From contig NZ_QAGK01000010.1 in assembly GCF_003057885.1 (NCBI RefSeq), positions 81,086 to 145,085 on the forward strand: a stretch of 64,000 nt of DNA, written 5' to 3'. Source of the stretch: Oceaniglobus ichthyenteri (GTDB lineage Bacteria > Pseudomonadota > Alphaproteobacteria > Rhodobacterales > Rhodobacteraceae). Made by a program: the position numbers and the translations under genes. This document shows positions 9,334 to 18,386 of the stretch, one piece after another (positions within the stretch are counted from its first letter, which is position 1; every line of letters starts with the position of its first letter). Under the pieces are notes generated by a model. That model was not told the origin of the DNA and did no database searches. It was given only the letters and a program-made list of their open reading frames with translations.

Positions 9334-9360
9334 GGGCGATTGTTACACTAGGCGCAACAG

Positions 9361-9384
9361 TGAATGCAACATTATAGCCATTCA
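9361..9384. promoter_or_regulatory. candidate LysR operator (TGAATG-N12-CATTCA)
   Basis: A perfect 6-base inverted repeat TGAATG-N12-CATTCA sits between the divergent LysR and dioxygenase genes, 28 bases from the LysR start codon. A further CATTCA copy lies at about 9423-9428, just before the dioxygenase ribosome site. Spacing and place suit a LysR dimer pair, but no binding has been shown. Confidence 0.5.
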
Positions 9385-9443
9385 AGGAAATGATCCGCAG
9401 ATCTATATTGGGTGCAAGGAAACATTCATTCGGGAGAAACATC

Positions 9444-10376
9444 ATGCTCACCCAGATCAACGGCCTGCATCACGTGACGTCGATGGCGTCGGATGCACAG
9501 GAAAACAACGCATTCTTCACCAACGTTCTTGGCCTGCGCCGGGTCAAGAAAACCGTGAATTTCGACGCGCCAGACGTGTATCACCTGTATTACGGCGACA
9601 AAACCGGCGGTGCCGGCACGGTGATGACATATTTCCCCTTCCCCAACATGCCAAAGGGCCACCGCGGCACAGGCGAAGTGTCACAAACCGTGTTTGCCGT
9701 GCCCCAGGGCAGTTTGGGATTTTGGCAGGACCGTCTTGAAAACGCCGCTGTCGAGGGCATTTCCACCGCAGAACGGTTTGGTGAAAAGCGCCTGAATTTC
9801 CATGGTCCCGACGGCGATGGGTTTGCCTTGGTCGAGGTTGCGAGCGATCCGCGCACGCCCTACGGCGATGGCCCGGTTCCGGTGGATATGGGCATCTATG
9901 GTTTTCATTCTGTCACCATGCATCTGCGCGATGCGGCGGCCACCGCCGAATTGCTGAAATTCATGGGATACAAGGAAACCAACCAACAAGGAAACCTGAC
10001 CCGTCTTGCCGCCACGGATGGCAATGGCGCCCATATCATCGATCTTGAGGCCGATTCCGACGCCCCAAGAGCGCGCGAAGGTGCCGGATCGGTGCATCAC
10101 GTCGCCTTTGCCGTAAAAACCAAAGAGGCCCAGGTTGAAGTGCGCAAGGCATTGCTGGCCCATGGCGTGCATGTGACACCGGTGATCGACCGCGATTATT
10201 TCTGGGCGATCTATTTCCGCACCCCCGGCGGTGTTCTGTTCGAAATCGCAACCCACGAGCCGGGATTTGCACGCGACGAAGACGTCGCACATCTTGGCGA
10301 GGCCCTGAAACTGCCCGATCAGCACGCCCATCTGCGCGCCCGGTTGGAAAAATCACTGCCGGAAATTGCTGACTAA
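9444..10376 (+). CDS. ring-cleaving VOC dioxygenase (MhqO/PcpA-like)
   Basis: A 310-residue protein with two vicinal-oxygen-chelate modules. The first has GLHHVTSMASD near residues 7-17; the second has SVHHVAFAVKT and ends FEIATHEPGF, giving the two-His/one-Glu metal site of extradiol-type enzymes. It most resembles MhqO of Bacillus and PcpA-type hydroquinone dioxygenases, which cleave hydroquinones using Fe(II). Start 9444 follows GGGAGAAAC; the frame can be extended to 9390 but without a ribosome site. It is the first gene of a plus-strand set with doxX and wrbA, the same trio of functions seen in the Bacillus MhqR regulon. Substrate is inferred. Confidence 0.88.
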   Translation: MLTQINGLHHVTSMASDAQENNAFFTNVLGLRRVKKTVNFDAPDVYHLYYGDKTGGAGTVMTYFPFPNMPKGHRGTGEVSQTVFAVPQGSLGFWQDRLENAAVEGISTAERFGEKRLNFHGPDGDGFALVEVASDPRTPYGDGPVPVDMGIYGFHSVTMHLRDAAATAELLKFMGYKETNQQGNLTRLAATDGNGAHIIDLEADSDAPRAREGAGSVHHVAFAVKTKEAQVEVRKALLAHGVHVTPVIDRDYFWAIYFRTPGGVLFEIATHEPGFARDEDVAHLGEALKLPDQHAHLRARLEKSLPEIAD

Positions 10377-10474
10377 ACCAAAACGGCCGGACCTTTCGAC
10401 GCGTTCAACACGTTGATCGGATGGTTCGGCCCGCGCTTTGACCGCTTGGACCATGACAAAGAGAAGGATATAAG

Positions 10475-10891
10475 ATGACCACCCGACAGCTTGAAACCAT
10501 ATGGGCCCCCCGCATGCTTGGCATTTTGCGGATCATGACGGCTCTTTTGTTTCTTGCCCATGGATCGCAAAAGCTTTTGGGCTTTCCCGCGTCCGAATTT
10601 TCGCCCGCCGTCTTTACCTTGCCATGGGTTGCCGGTGTGTTGGAACTGTTTGGCGGTGCCTTGTTGGTGCTTGGCCTTTTCACCCGCCCGGTGGCCTTTG
10701 TTCTGTCGGGAATGATGGCCGTGGCCTATTTCATGGTCCATGCACCACAGAGCTTTTTCCCACCGCTGAACGGCGGCGATGCGGCGATCTTGTTCAGCTT
10801 TGTCTTTCTTTATATCGTGGCCGCCGGCCCCGGCGCGTGGAGCGTTGATGCCCTGCGCAACCGTCGCCTGACCGTTTCCGAAGGCATCTAA
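10475..10891 (+). CDS. DoxX family membrane protein
   Basis: A 138-residue inner-membrane protein with four predicted hydrophobic segments. It carries the family-typical ALLFLAHGSQKLLGF near residues 22-36 and GVLELFGGALLVLGLFTRP in the middle. DoxX/MhqP proteins are linked to thiosulfate:quinone oxidoreductase subunits and to quinone stress operons; most have no assigned reaction. It lies 98 bases after the ring-cleaving dioxygenase gene, with GAGAAGGATATAAG as ribosome site, and before wrbA, which supports a role in handling quinones or keeping a thiol balance. Confidence 0.88.
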   Translation: MTTRQLETIWAPRMLGILRIMTALLFLAHGSQKLLGFPASEFSPAVFTLPWVAGVLELFGGALLVLGLFTRPVAFVLSGMMAVAYFMVHAPQSFFPPLNGGDAAILFSFVFLYIVAAGPGAWSVDALRNRRLTVSEGI

Positions 10892-10991
10892 GACCGGATT
10901 TGCCGTTCAATTGGCCGCGACATTCAGGTCAGGCCCGTGTATCAGCATAACATGTAACCCCTAACTCAACCAACCTGACAGGAGAACGACC

Positions 10992-11582
10992 ATGACCGTC
11001 AAACTCGCCATTATCTATTATTCCAGCTACGGCACCAACCATCAGATGGCATCAATCGCCGCCGAGGCGGCAAAGGCCGCAGGTGCCGAAGTACGGCTGT
11101 TGAAAGCCCCCGAAACCGCACCTGACGAAGTTGTTGCCGGTGTCGACGCCTGGAAGGCGCAGGCCGAAAAAACCGCCGACATTCCCGATGCAACCGCCGA
11201 CGACATGGAATGGGCGAATGCCTATCTGATTTCGGCGCCAACCCGGTTTGGCATCATGGCCAGCCAGATGCGCGCCTTCATCGACACGCTGGGCGGTGTC
11301 TGGGGCAAGGGCGGGTTGGCCAACAAACCGGTATCGGCCATGACCTCGGCGCAGAACATGCACGGCGGCCAGGAAACAACCTTGGTGTCGTTTTATACCA
11401 CTGTGATGCATTGGGGCGGATTCGTGGTTGCGCCGGGCTATACCGACGAAGTCATCTTCAAAACCGGCGGCAATGCTTATGGCTATAGCCACACCCAAGG
11501 CAATGAATTCACTGACGAGGTGAAAAACGCGATTGGCCATCAGGCTCGCCGTCTGGTCGATGTTGCGGCAAAGCTGGGCTAA
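10992..11582 (+). CDS. wrbA: NAD(P)H:quinone oxidoreductase, WrbA type IV
   Basis: A 196-residue flavodoxin-fold protein starting [20 protein letters not shown], with the FMN phosphate loop SSYGTNHQ near residues 10-17, the [12 protein letters not shown] loop near residue 80 and [13 protein letters not shown] near 116. These are the WrbA hallmarks. WrbA reduces quinones with two electrons from NAD(P)H, avoiding semiquinones. AGGAGAACGACC precedes the start. It completes the plus-strand set of dioxygenase, DoxX and quinone reductase, and is followed by two perfect hairpins that separate it from the convergent RND gene. Confidence 0.94.
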   Translation: MTVKLAIIYYSSYGTNHQMASIAAEAAKAAGAEVRLLKAPETAPDEVVAGVDAWKAQAEKTADIPDATADDMEWANAYLISAPTRFGIMASQMRAFIDTLGGVWGKGGLANKPVSAMTSAQNMHGGQETTLVSFYTTVMHWGGFVVAPGYTDEVIFKTGGNAYGYSHTQGNEFTDEVKNAIGHQARRLVDVAAKLG

Positions 11583-11600
11583 GCCCGAAAACACGTGATT

Positions 11601-11631
11601 GGCACGGTCAGCCATCTTGTCTGACCGTGCC
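11601..11631. terminator. perfect 11-bp stem-loop downstream of wrbA
   Basis: GGCACGGTCAG and CTGACCGTGCC form a perfect 11-bp stem with a 9-base loop, 18 bases after the wrbA stop. No T-run follows on either strand, so it may be an intrinsic terminator of the weak type common in GC-rich alphaproteobacteria. Confidence 0.6.
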
Positions 11632-11637
11632 AGTATG

Positions 11638-11670
11638 GGCGAACGGCGGCTGAAAACACCGCCGTTCGCC
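11638..11670. terminator. perfect 12-bp stem-loop between convergent wrbA and RND genes
   Basis: GGCGAACGGCGG and CCGCCGTTCGCC form a perfect 12-bp stem with a 9-base loop, ending 13 bases from the RND gene stop. Together with the preceding hairpin it likely ends transcription from both sides. Confidence 0.6.
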
Positions 11671-11683
11671 ACCCTGGCAAAGA

Positions 11684-14600
11684 TCATTCAGCCGCCAGAG
11701 ACACCTTGGCGCCACTTTCGCGCCGCAACCGTTTTGACGCCATGCCAGGTTCGGCGCCCCAGACCGCGATCCAGCGGTAAAAGACCGGCGTCAGAAACAG
11801 GGTGAACACCGTGGCAAAGCCCAATCCACCCACAATCACCCATCCAACCGCGATGCGCGCCTCGGCCCCTGCCCCCGATGTCAGGATCAGCGGCAAGCCG
11901 CCAAACACCGTTGACACCATCGTCATCAATACCGGCCGGATCCGCAGGCGCAGGGCATCGCGAATGGCACTGTCAATGTCCTGACCCGCCTCGCGCAACT
12001 GATTGGCAAATTCCACGATCAGGATACCGTTCTTGGCCATCACCCCGATCAGCATGACCAGCCCGATCTGGCTGTAATAATTCAACGATCCACCGGTCAG
12101 CGAAATTGCCATCAGGGCCGCCGCCAGCCCGAATGGCACGGTCAGCATGATCACGACCGCACTGGCAAAGCTTTCAAACTGCGCCGAAAGCACCAGAAAA
12201 ACGACCACAAAGGCGACGGCAAACACCATATACATATCGGCCTGACTGTCGGTCAGGGTTGCCGCCTCGCCGGTGAAAATGATCCCCATGCCCTCGGGCA
12301 ATGTATCGGCGGCGATCGCCGAAAGCCGGGTCATGGCCATGCCCAGATCAATCCCCTCTCCCAGGTTGGCCTGGGCCGACACGGCCAGCGATCCGCCTTG
12401 GCGCGAAATCGACGATTGGTTCACGACCGGCACCAGCGTTGCCGCAGATGACAGGGGCACATAGGCCCCACCGGGCAAACGCAGATAGATCGATTCAAGG
12501 TCGGACGGGTCGTCAATCGGCGGCCCACCGGGCAGGATCCTGACGTTGGTTTCGGTATCGTTTTCAAAAACCGTAGTGGCAATCCGGCCCTGCACCAGCG
12601 CGCTGACAGTGCGGGTGATGTCTGCCGCGCTTAATCCGAACACGCTGGCCATGTCGGGGTCGACGCGCACCTCGTACTGGGCCTGCACGCTGTCACTGGA
12701 AATCTGCGGGTTGAGAAACGTGTCATCCTGCGCCATCGCCGCCACCAATTGATCGGCGGCGGTGGTCATTGCATCGACATTCTTGCCGGTGACTGCAAAT
12801 TGCAATCCCCGCCCGCCGCCACGAATGTTCAGACTGTTGGTCGAACGGGCGCTGACCTGAACGCCGGGCACGGTGGCCAGTTGGCTGTTGATGCTGGCGA
12901 TGATTTCGGATTGTGACCGGTCGCGGTCGGCCCAGTCGGGCAGACGTACGATGATAAACGCGCTGGTGCCGCCACCGATACCGATGATGCTTTGCACTGC
13001 CGCAATTTCGCCGGTGTCACGGTACGGGGTCAGGATGTCTTCGATCATCGTGACCTGGGTTTCCAGGTAATCAACCGTGGTATCGGGCGCACCCCGCGCA
13101 AAGATCAGGAAAAATCCGCGGTCTTCCTCGGGCGTGATGCTGGACGATAACGTACCCGCAGCCCCCGCCGCAATAATCGCAAACCCCGTTGCGATCGCCA
13201 GCACGATCAGCGGCGCGCGGATCGCACGGTCCATCACCCAGTCAAATCCCCGTGCAAGCCTGCCGGGCGTGGCGGGTTTGGTGATTTTGGGATCGGGTTT
13301 TCCGGGGTCAAGGAACGCCGCCAGCACCGGTGCCAAGGTCAGCGCGGTGATCGACGACAGCGTGACGGCAAACGCCAGTACAAAGCCAAATTCGCTGAAC
13401 ACCCCGCCTGCCTGACCGGGCAGGAACGAAATCGGGATAAACACGGCCGCCAGCGTCGCAGTGGTTGAAATGACGGCAAAGAATACCTCATTCGTGCCCG
13501 AGGCGGCAGCGGCAAACGCGCCCATGCCCTGTTTGCGTTTGCGCACGATGTTTTCGATCACAACGATGGAATCATCCACAACCATGCCCGTTGCCAGCAC
13601 CAGCGCCAGCAGGCTGATCGTGTTGACCGAAAATCCGGTCAGCCAGATCGCCGCGATCGTACCAACCAAGGCCACGGGAATCGTGATCGCGGGAATGATC
13701 GTTGCGCGCGCCGAGCGCAGGAAGGCAAAGATCACCGCGATGACGATGATTGTTGCAAGGCCAATGGATGTGACCACCTCGTTGATCGACCCTTCGATGA
13801 AGGTGCCGTCATCGGATGTGATCAACAGTTCGACCCCCTCAGGCAGTGTCGGGCGCAGTTCCTCGACCGCGGCGCGCACCTGTTTTGAGATTGATAACGT
13901 GTTGCCGACGGATTGGCGCGTGATCTCAAGCCCGACCGCCATTCGCCCGTTGACCCGGGCCGATACGGTGTTTTCCTCGGGAAGCAACCGAACGAAGGCC
14001 ACATCGGACACCCGCGTATTTGCATCGATCGGGGTCTGGCCCACGGTCTCGACCGTGACATCCGCGTTGCCCACCCGCAGCGCCATGGTTTGCGATGTCG
14101 ATTCCAGCGTGCCCAGCGGCGTGTCGTCGCGCAAGGCGGTCAGCGCCGTGGATACATCAAATACCGTCAACCCCCGGCTCAGCAACGCGGGCATATCAAG
14201 GGTCACGCGAAATTCGTTGGCCCGGTTGCCCCGCACCGAAACCTCGGCGATGCCGTCAATGACCGACAGGCGGTCATAAATTGCCCCCTCGGCCAGAGCG
14301 GTCAGCGCATCAAAACTGGCGTCGCCCAAAATCGCCAGACGGATGATCGCGTCGGCATTGCTGTCGCTTTTGGTGACGGTCGGATCATCATCCAGAGCGT
14401 CGGGAAGGCGGCGCAGGGTGGCCGATACGATCTCGCGCGCCTCGTTGGCGGCAACGTCAACATCGGTGCCATCGGACAAATCAATGGTGATCCGGCTCGA
14501 CCCGGTCGAAGATGTCGATTCGATATAAGACACACCCTCCAACGCGCTCAGCGCGTCTTCCAGAACCTGTGTCACTTCCTGATCGACAATCGCGGGCACG

Positions 14601-14791
14601 GCCCCCTCGTATGTGGTACGCACCGACAACACAGGGCGGTCGACGTCGGGCATTTCGCGCACATCAACGGCGACCAAGGCGGCAAGCCCGGCAATGAGGA
14701 TCAACAGGTTGACGACAATGCCAAAAATCGGGCGGGCAACAAAAAGCTCGGCAAACCCCGTTTTGCCGGATGACGGTATCGGCGCGCTCAT
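11684..14791 (-). CDS. RND family efflux transporter permease
   Basis: A 1035-residue inner-membrane RND pump of normal length. It begins with the usual cytoplasmic tail and first membrane segment (RPIFGIVVNLLILIAGLAAL), then a large periplasmic porter loop, six membrane segments, a second loop and the final five segments. The proton relay aspartates are in TM4 (GMVVDDSIVVIENI). Drug-pump (HAE1) members of this kind export hydrophobic compounds driven by protons. The start overlaps the stop of the adaptor gene (ATGA), so the two are translationally coupled. No TolC-type outer membrane channel gene is nearby, so a shared channel is expected. Substrate unknown. Confidence 0.94.
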   Translation of the reverse strand: MSAPIPSSGKTGFAELFVARPIFGIVVNLLILIAGLAALVAVDVREMPDVDRPVLSVRTTYEGAVPAIVDQEVTQVLEDALSALEGVSYIESTSSTGSSRITIDLSDGTDVDVAANEAREIVSATLRRLPDALDDDPTVTKSDSNADAIIRLAILGDASFDALTALAEGAIYDRLSVIDGIAEVSVRGNRANEFRVTLDMPALLSRGLTVFDVSTALTALRDDTPLGTLESTSQTMALRVGNADVTVETVGQTPIDANTRVSDVAFVRLLPEENTVSARVNGRMAVGLEITRQSVGNTLSISKQVRAAVEELRPTLPEGVELLITSDDGTFIEGSINEVVTSIGLATIIVIAVIFAFLRSARATIIPAITIPVALVGTIAAIWLTGFSVNTISLLALVLATGMVVDDSIVVIENIVRKRKQGMGAFAAAASGTNEVFFAVISTTATLAAVFIPISFLPGQAGGVFSEFGFVLAFAVTLSSITALTLAPVLAAFLDPGKPDPKITKPATPGRLARGFDWVMDRAIRAPLIVLAIATGFAIIAAGAAGTLSSSITPEEDRGFFLIFARGAPDTTVDYLETQVTMIEDILTPYRDTGEIAAVQSIIGIGGGTSAFIIVRLPDWADRDRSQSEIIASINSQLATVPGVQVSARSTNSLNIRGGGRGLQFAVTGKNVDAMTTAADQLVAAMAQDDTFLNPQISSDSVQAQYEVRVDPDMASVFGLSAADITRTVSALVQGRIATTVFENDTETNVRILPGGPPIDDPSDLESIYLRLPGGAYVPLSSAATLVPVVNQSSISRQGGSLAVSAQANLGEGIDLGMAMTRLSAIAADTLPEGMGIIFTGEAATLTDSQADMYMVFAVAFVVVFLVLSAQFESFASAVVIMLTVPFGLAAALMAISLTGGSLNYYSQIGLVMLIGVMAKNGILIVEFANQLREAGQDIDSAIRDALRLRIRPVLMTMVSTVFGGLPLILTSGAGAEARIAVGWVIVGGLGFATVFTLFLTPVFYRWIAVWGAEPGMASKRLRRESGAKVSLAAE

Positions 14792-16044
14792 TTCGACACG
14801 TTGGCCGCTGGGCGCGGTCCCGTCTGATCGCCCGACCCGGCATTGCGCGCGGGCGGCCCGCCCAAGGCGGCGGATTCGCCCGCGGCACCCCCCCGGCGGC
14901 CACGCCGTTCGCCGGCGCCACCCGGTGTGGAAATCCGCGCCCCGTCGCGCAGTTTTTGCGCGCCTTCGGTGACCACCATCGTGCCTTCGGCAATCTCGGC
15001 ATCAATCCAGACCGTATCATTGCGGCGATACAGAATCGTTACCGGCACCCGTTTGGCGGCACCATCGGCATCAATCCACACACCCGCCCCGGCGCGCGAC
15101 CAGGTGATCGCGGTTGAAGGCAGGGCCGGTAACGGCGCGCTTTCCTGATTTAGGCGCACGGCAAATGTCATGCCCGGCCACAGCACCCCGTCCGGGTTTT
15201 CGATCCGGGCCTTGACGGTCACGCTTCTTGTGACACTGTCGATGCGGCTGTCGAATGACACGATATCGCCCTCGAACACCCGCCCCGCAAAAGTTGAGGT
15301 ACTGGCCAGAACGGTTTTCGCATCGGCCAGCAGGCCGATTGCCCGCTCGGGCAGTTCAAATTCGACAATCAGCGCGCTGGCCTGATCGATGCTGGCAATA
15401 ACGCTGTTGGCGGTGATCACATCACCGATTTCAACACGGCTGAGGCCGAGTTTGCCGGCGATGGGCGCGCGGATGATCCGGTCATCCAGCGCCACTTGCG
15501 CCAGCCCTACCGCCGCTTCGGCAAGGCGTCGCTTCACCAGGGCCTCGGACATTGTCACGTCGGTCACCGTTGACGCGCCCCCCGCCCTAAGCCGTTCATA
15601 GCGCGCGACAATTTCCTGTGCCTGTTCCAGATTGGCCTGGGCAATCTCAAGGTTCAGAACCTGGGCGCGCACATCGAAACGCACCAATACCTCGCCCGCT
15701 TCCACGTCGCGGTTTGCGGTCAGGTTGGTTTCGGTCACCGTGCCTGCGGTATTGGCCACGACATTGACACTGCGCAGGGCCGAGGCGGTGCCGATCGCGT
15801 TCAGCGTATTCACATAGGGCTGGATTTCCAGCGGTGTGGTCACGACTGTTGTGGCGCGTGATCCCCCCCTTGGCCCACGCGCGCCACCACCCGCCGGCGG
15901 CACGGCGCCACCGTTGCCCGCCGCAGAATCGCCACCTGTGCCCGGCGGGATCATTGCCGCAATCGATGGCGGCAGACCAAACGTCACCGTATAGGCACCG
16001 GCGACAATCGCAATTGCGACAAGCAGCGTCAGAAGTTTCCGCAT
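14788..16044 (-). CDS. RND efflux periplasmic adaptor (HlyD/MFP family)
   Basis: A 418-residue membrane fusion protein with an N-terminal membrane anchor (KLLTLLVAIAIVAGAY). A Gly/Pro/Arg-rich linker follows, then a lipoyl half-motif (VVANTAGTVTETN), an alpha-hairpin (residues about 125-185), the second lipoyl half (IIRAPIAGKLGLSRVE) and a beta-barrel domain. The C-terminus is low-complexity, rich in Gly, Arg and Pro. It bridges the RND pump and an outer membrane channel. The first gene of the pair; its TGA overlaps the ATG of the pump gene. The 193 bases upstream to the divergent DsbA-like gene hold no linked regulator gene, unlike many pump operons. Confidence 0.92.
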   Translation of the reverse strand: MRKLLTLLVAIAIVAGAYTVTFGLPPSIAAMIPPGTGGDSAAGNGGAVPPAGGGARGPRGGSRATTVVTTPLEIQPYVNTLNAIGTASALRSVNVVANTAGTVTETNLTANRDVEAGEVLVRFDVRAQVLNLEIAQANLEQAQEIVARYERLRAGGASTVTDVTMSEALVKRRLAEAAVGLAQVALDDRIIRAPIAGKLGLSRVEIGDVITANSVIASIDQASALIVEFELPERAIGLLADAKTVLASTSTFAGRVFEGDIVSFDSRIDSVTRSVTVKARIENPDGVLWPGMTFAVRLNQESAPLPALPSTAITWSRAGAGVWIDADGAAKRVPVTILYRRNDTVWIDAEIAEGTMVVTEGAQKLRDGARISTPGGAGERRGRRGGAAGESAALGGPPARNAGSGDQTGPRPAANVSK

Positions 16045-16237
16045 GAAAGATACGCGCCTTTTTTGAACATGTTCTTTTGATTATACGTCACGGTCCGGCA
16101 TTTCCGTCGCAAAAATCCGGCCTGTCCGGAATATTATATATCCCCACCATTGTGTGATCGTTCAATACCCTTACCTAACCCTCATCACGCCCCGCGATAT
16201 TTGCGGTCGCGCGCCGCCACACGGAAAGGACCACCCC

Positions 16238-16882
16238 ATGAGCAACCCACTTCGCATTGACATCGTGTCTGACGTGATGTGCCCCTGGTGCATCATCGGG
16301 TATCGTCAACTGGCGCAGGCGTTGGCCGACACCGGCACCGCCCATGACATCCACTGGCATCCGTTCGAATTGAATCCCGAAATGCCGCCAGAAGGGCAGA
16401 ACATGCGCGAACACATCATCGAAAAATATGGTGCTACCCCCGCGCAATCGGCGCAGAACCGCGCCCAGATGACAGCACTGGGTAAAGATCTGGATATCGA
16501 TTTTCGCTTTACCGAAGACATGCGCATGCACAACACATTCAACGCGCATCAACTGCTGCATTGGGCCGATACGCTGGATCGCAAGCATGATCTGAAAATG
16601 GCGCTGTTCAGCGCACATTTCACCGACGGGCGCAATCTGTCCAACCCGGCGGTGCTGGCCGATGTGGCCGGAGAAATCGGCCTGAACCGCGACACCGCCG
16701 CGGCCGTTCTGGAGGATCAGCGGTTCGCCTCGGCCGTGCGCGAGGCACAGGGTTTCTGGAGCGAACAGGGCATTCGCGGCGTGCCTGCCATGGTGTTTGA
16801 TCGCCAACACCTGGTCACAGGGGCGCAAGGGGTGGAAAATTATACCAACATCCTGAAACAGTTGGCCAAGACGCCCGCCTGA
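16238..16882 (+). CDS. DsbA family oxidoreductase, FrnE-like
   Basis: A 214-residue thioredoxin-fold protein with the DsbA-type helical insertion. The active site is CPWC in VSDVMCPWCIIGYRQL near residues 12-27, and RGVPAMVFDRQHLVTGAQ near residue 182 holds the cis-proline. No signal peptide is present, so it is cytoplasmic like FrnE and the 2-hydroxychromene isomerase-like members, which act on disulfides or small thiol-linked substrates under oxidative stress. Start 16238 has GGAAAGGA upstream; an earlier in-frame start at 16154 gives an unlikely extension. Confidence 0.9.
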   Translation: MSNPLRIDIVSDVMCPWCIIGYRQLAQALADTGTAHDIHWHPFELNPEMPPEGQNMREHIIEKYGATPAQSAQNRAQMTALGKDLDIDFRFTEDMRMHNTFNAHQLLHWADTLDRKHDLKMALFSAHFTDGRNLSNPAVLADVAGEIGLNRDTAAAVLEDQRFASAVREAQGFWSEQGIRGVPAMVFDRQHLVTGAQGVENYTNILKQLAKTPA

Positions 16883-16986
16883 CCGAATCCTGCGGCCCCT
16901 GACCAAAATACAATCGCCGCTTTGATCCCGATCAACGCGGCGCGTATCGTGTCAGATAACCTTTGGGCAATCAAAAGGAGATTCGG

Positions 16987-17385
16987 ATGCTTGGCTTTAC
17001 AAAAGCGATGGTATTGGCAATCTGCGTGGCCACGCCCGCCATGGCCCAGGATATGGCCGAAGGCGAACAGCTGTTTCAGCACCGCTGCGCGACCTGCCAC
17101 GGTCTGAGCGCGAATGGCACCGGGCCGATGGCCCCCGTATTGCTGATTCAACCCACGGATCTAACGCAGTTACAGCAAAAAAACGATGGCACGTTCCCTG
17201 TTCAACGGGTGGTCTGGCGCATTGATGGACGCGAACCTTTGGTCAGCCACGGATCGCCAATGCCCGTCTATGGTGACTTTTTTCAAGGCCGCGATGTCAC
17301 GCTGAAGGCCGACACGGGCCAGCCGATCATGACCAGTCAGCCGATTGCCGATCTTGTTGCCTGGCTGCAATCCATCCAGCAATGA
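16987..17385 (+). CDS. class I c-type cytochrome, periplasmic
   Basis: A 132-residue exported monohaem cytochrome c. The signal peptide (MLGFTKAMVLAICVATPAMA) is followed by the CATCH haem motif at residues 34-38. MPVYGDFF near residue 88 holds a candidate Met axial ligand. The ending GQPIMTSQPIADLVAWLQSIQ is a typical C-terminal helix. Start 16987 follows AAAAGGAG at 7 bases; a start eight codons upstream lacks such a site. No oxidase or dehydrogenase gene is adjacent, so its redox partner is unknown. Confidence 0.9.
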   Translation: MLGFTKAMVLAICVATPAMAQDMAEGEQLFQHRCATCHGLSANGTGPMAPVLLIQPTDLTQLQQKNDGTFPVQRVVWRIDGREPLVSHGSPMPVYGDFFQGRDVTLKADTGQPIMTSQPIADLVAWLQSIQQ

Positions 17386-17485
17386 CATCAGCGGCCCCAC
17401 CCCGCCGATCACCAGAAAATTATTCTGACAGACCCATAGTTTGTGTTAGCGTGGCAATAACGCGCCAAAATATCCGGAGGCCGAG

Positions 17486-17935
17486 ATGGCGATCAATGTT
17501 GTGTGTCTTGAATGTGGCCAAGGCAACAGAATACCCGAGGCAAAGCTGAATGCCGGGCCGAAATGCGCCACCTGTGGCACGGCACTGTTCACCGACAAGC
17601 CGACGGAAATCTCGCTCGACATTCTGACCAAGGCCGCGCGCGTCGACACAATGCCGCTGATTGTGGATTACTGGGCGGCCTGGTGCGGACCCTGCCGGAT
17701 GATGGCCCCCGAATTTGCCGCCGCCGCCAAAGCCATGAAGGGCAAGGCGCGTTTTGCAAAACTCGACACCGAGGCCTATCCAAAAGCAAGCCAACGATAC
17801 GACATCCGCGGCATCCCTTTGTTGATTGCCTTTGTTGGCGGGCGCGAGGTCAAACGCCAATCCGGGGCGATACCCGCGGCCAAGATCATCGAATGGGCCT
17901 CGGGCCTGGTGCAGGCAAAAGGTGGGGTAAAATAA
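17486..17935 (+). CDS. trxC: thioredoxin 2 (zinc-ribbon thioredoxin)
   Basis: A 149-residue thioredoxin with the N-terminal zinc ribbon that defines TrxC: cysteine pairs C7/C10 (CLEC) and C27/C30 (CATC). A thioredoxin domain with active site WCGPC (C67, C70) follows. GIPLLIAFVGG near residue 110 carries the cis-proline. Trx2 reduces protein disulfides and is typically induced by peroxide. Ribosome site GGAGGCCGAG lies before the ATG. It is placed among other thiol/redox genes (FrnE-like, cytochrome c), though with its own promoter space. Confidence 0.94.
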   Translation: MAINVVCLECGQGNRIPEAKLNAGPKCATCGTALFTDKPTEISLDILTKAARVDTMPLIVDYWAAWCGPCRMMAPEFAAAAKAMKGKARFAKLDTEAYPKASQRYDIRGIPLLIAFVGGREVKRQSGAIPAAKIIEWASGLVQAKGGVK

Positions 17936-18017
17936 GTTTCAACCACGCCCGTCCATTTGCCAAAGATGCCGCTGACGTCATTCATGAGTGAACCGAACAT
18001 GTAAGGGGAGATGAAAA

Positions 18018-18338
18018 ATGCACGCTGATCTTGAAACACGCCGCCGGGTGCTGATCGTGATGTATCGACGTTACCTTGATGCCGACCGATGCTGGAATCT
18101 GGCTGTTCGCGAGATGAAACTGTGGTTTCCAACAGAAGATCAGCACAGCCTTTCAAGGTTGGGCAACCCCGGCTCTTTCATTCGGCGCCGCTATGAACAG
18201 CGAGAGCGGGCCTTGGCGCTTTTGACGGCCGCGCACCTGAAACTTGACGTGGCACGACAGCGTTTGGCCAAAAGACGCGCAAAATCCGATGCCGCACCGC
18301 CCCTGCGCCTGACCTATATCGGGGCGCATGTCGCCTGA
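18018..18338 (+). CDS. small basic hypothetical protein
   Basis: A 106-residue protein, Arg/Leu-rich and largely helical, with no signal peptide or recognisable domain. The N-terminal half contains VLIVMYRRYLDADRCWNLA and the C-terminal half is strongly basic (QRLAKRRAKSD). AGGGGAGATGAAAA precedes the ATG, so translation is credible. It lies between trxC and the DksA-like gene, both on the same strand, 49 bases before the latter. I do not recognise a family. Confidence 0.65.
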   Translation: MHADLETRRRVLIVMYRRYLDADRCWNLAVREMKLWFPTEDQHSLSRLGNPGSFIRRRYEQRERALALLTAAHLKLDVARQRLAKRRAKSDAAPPLRLTYIGAHVA

Positions 18339-18386
18339 TAGATCATCCACGGCAGGATCGTTTTCACCCATCCCAAGGAGCATGAA

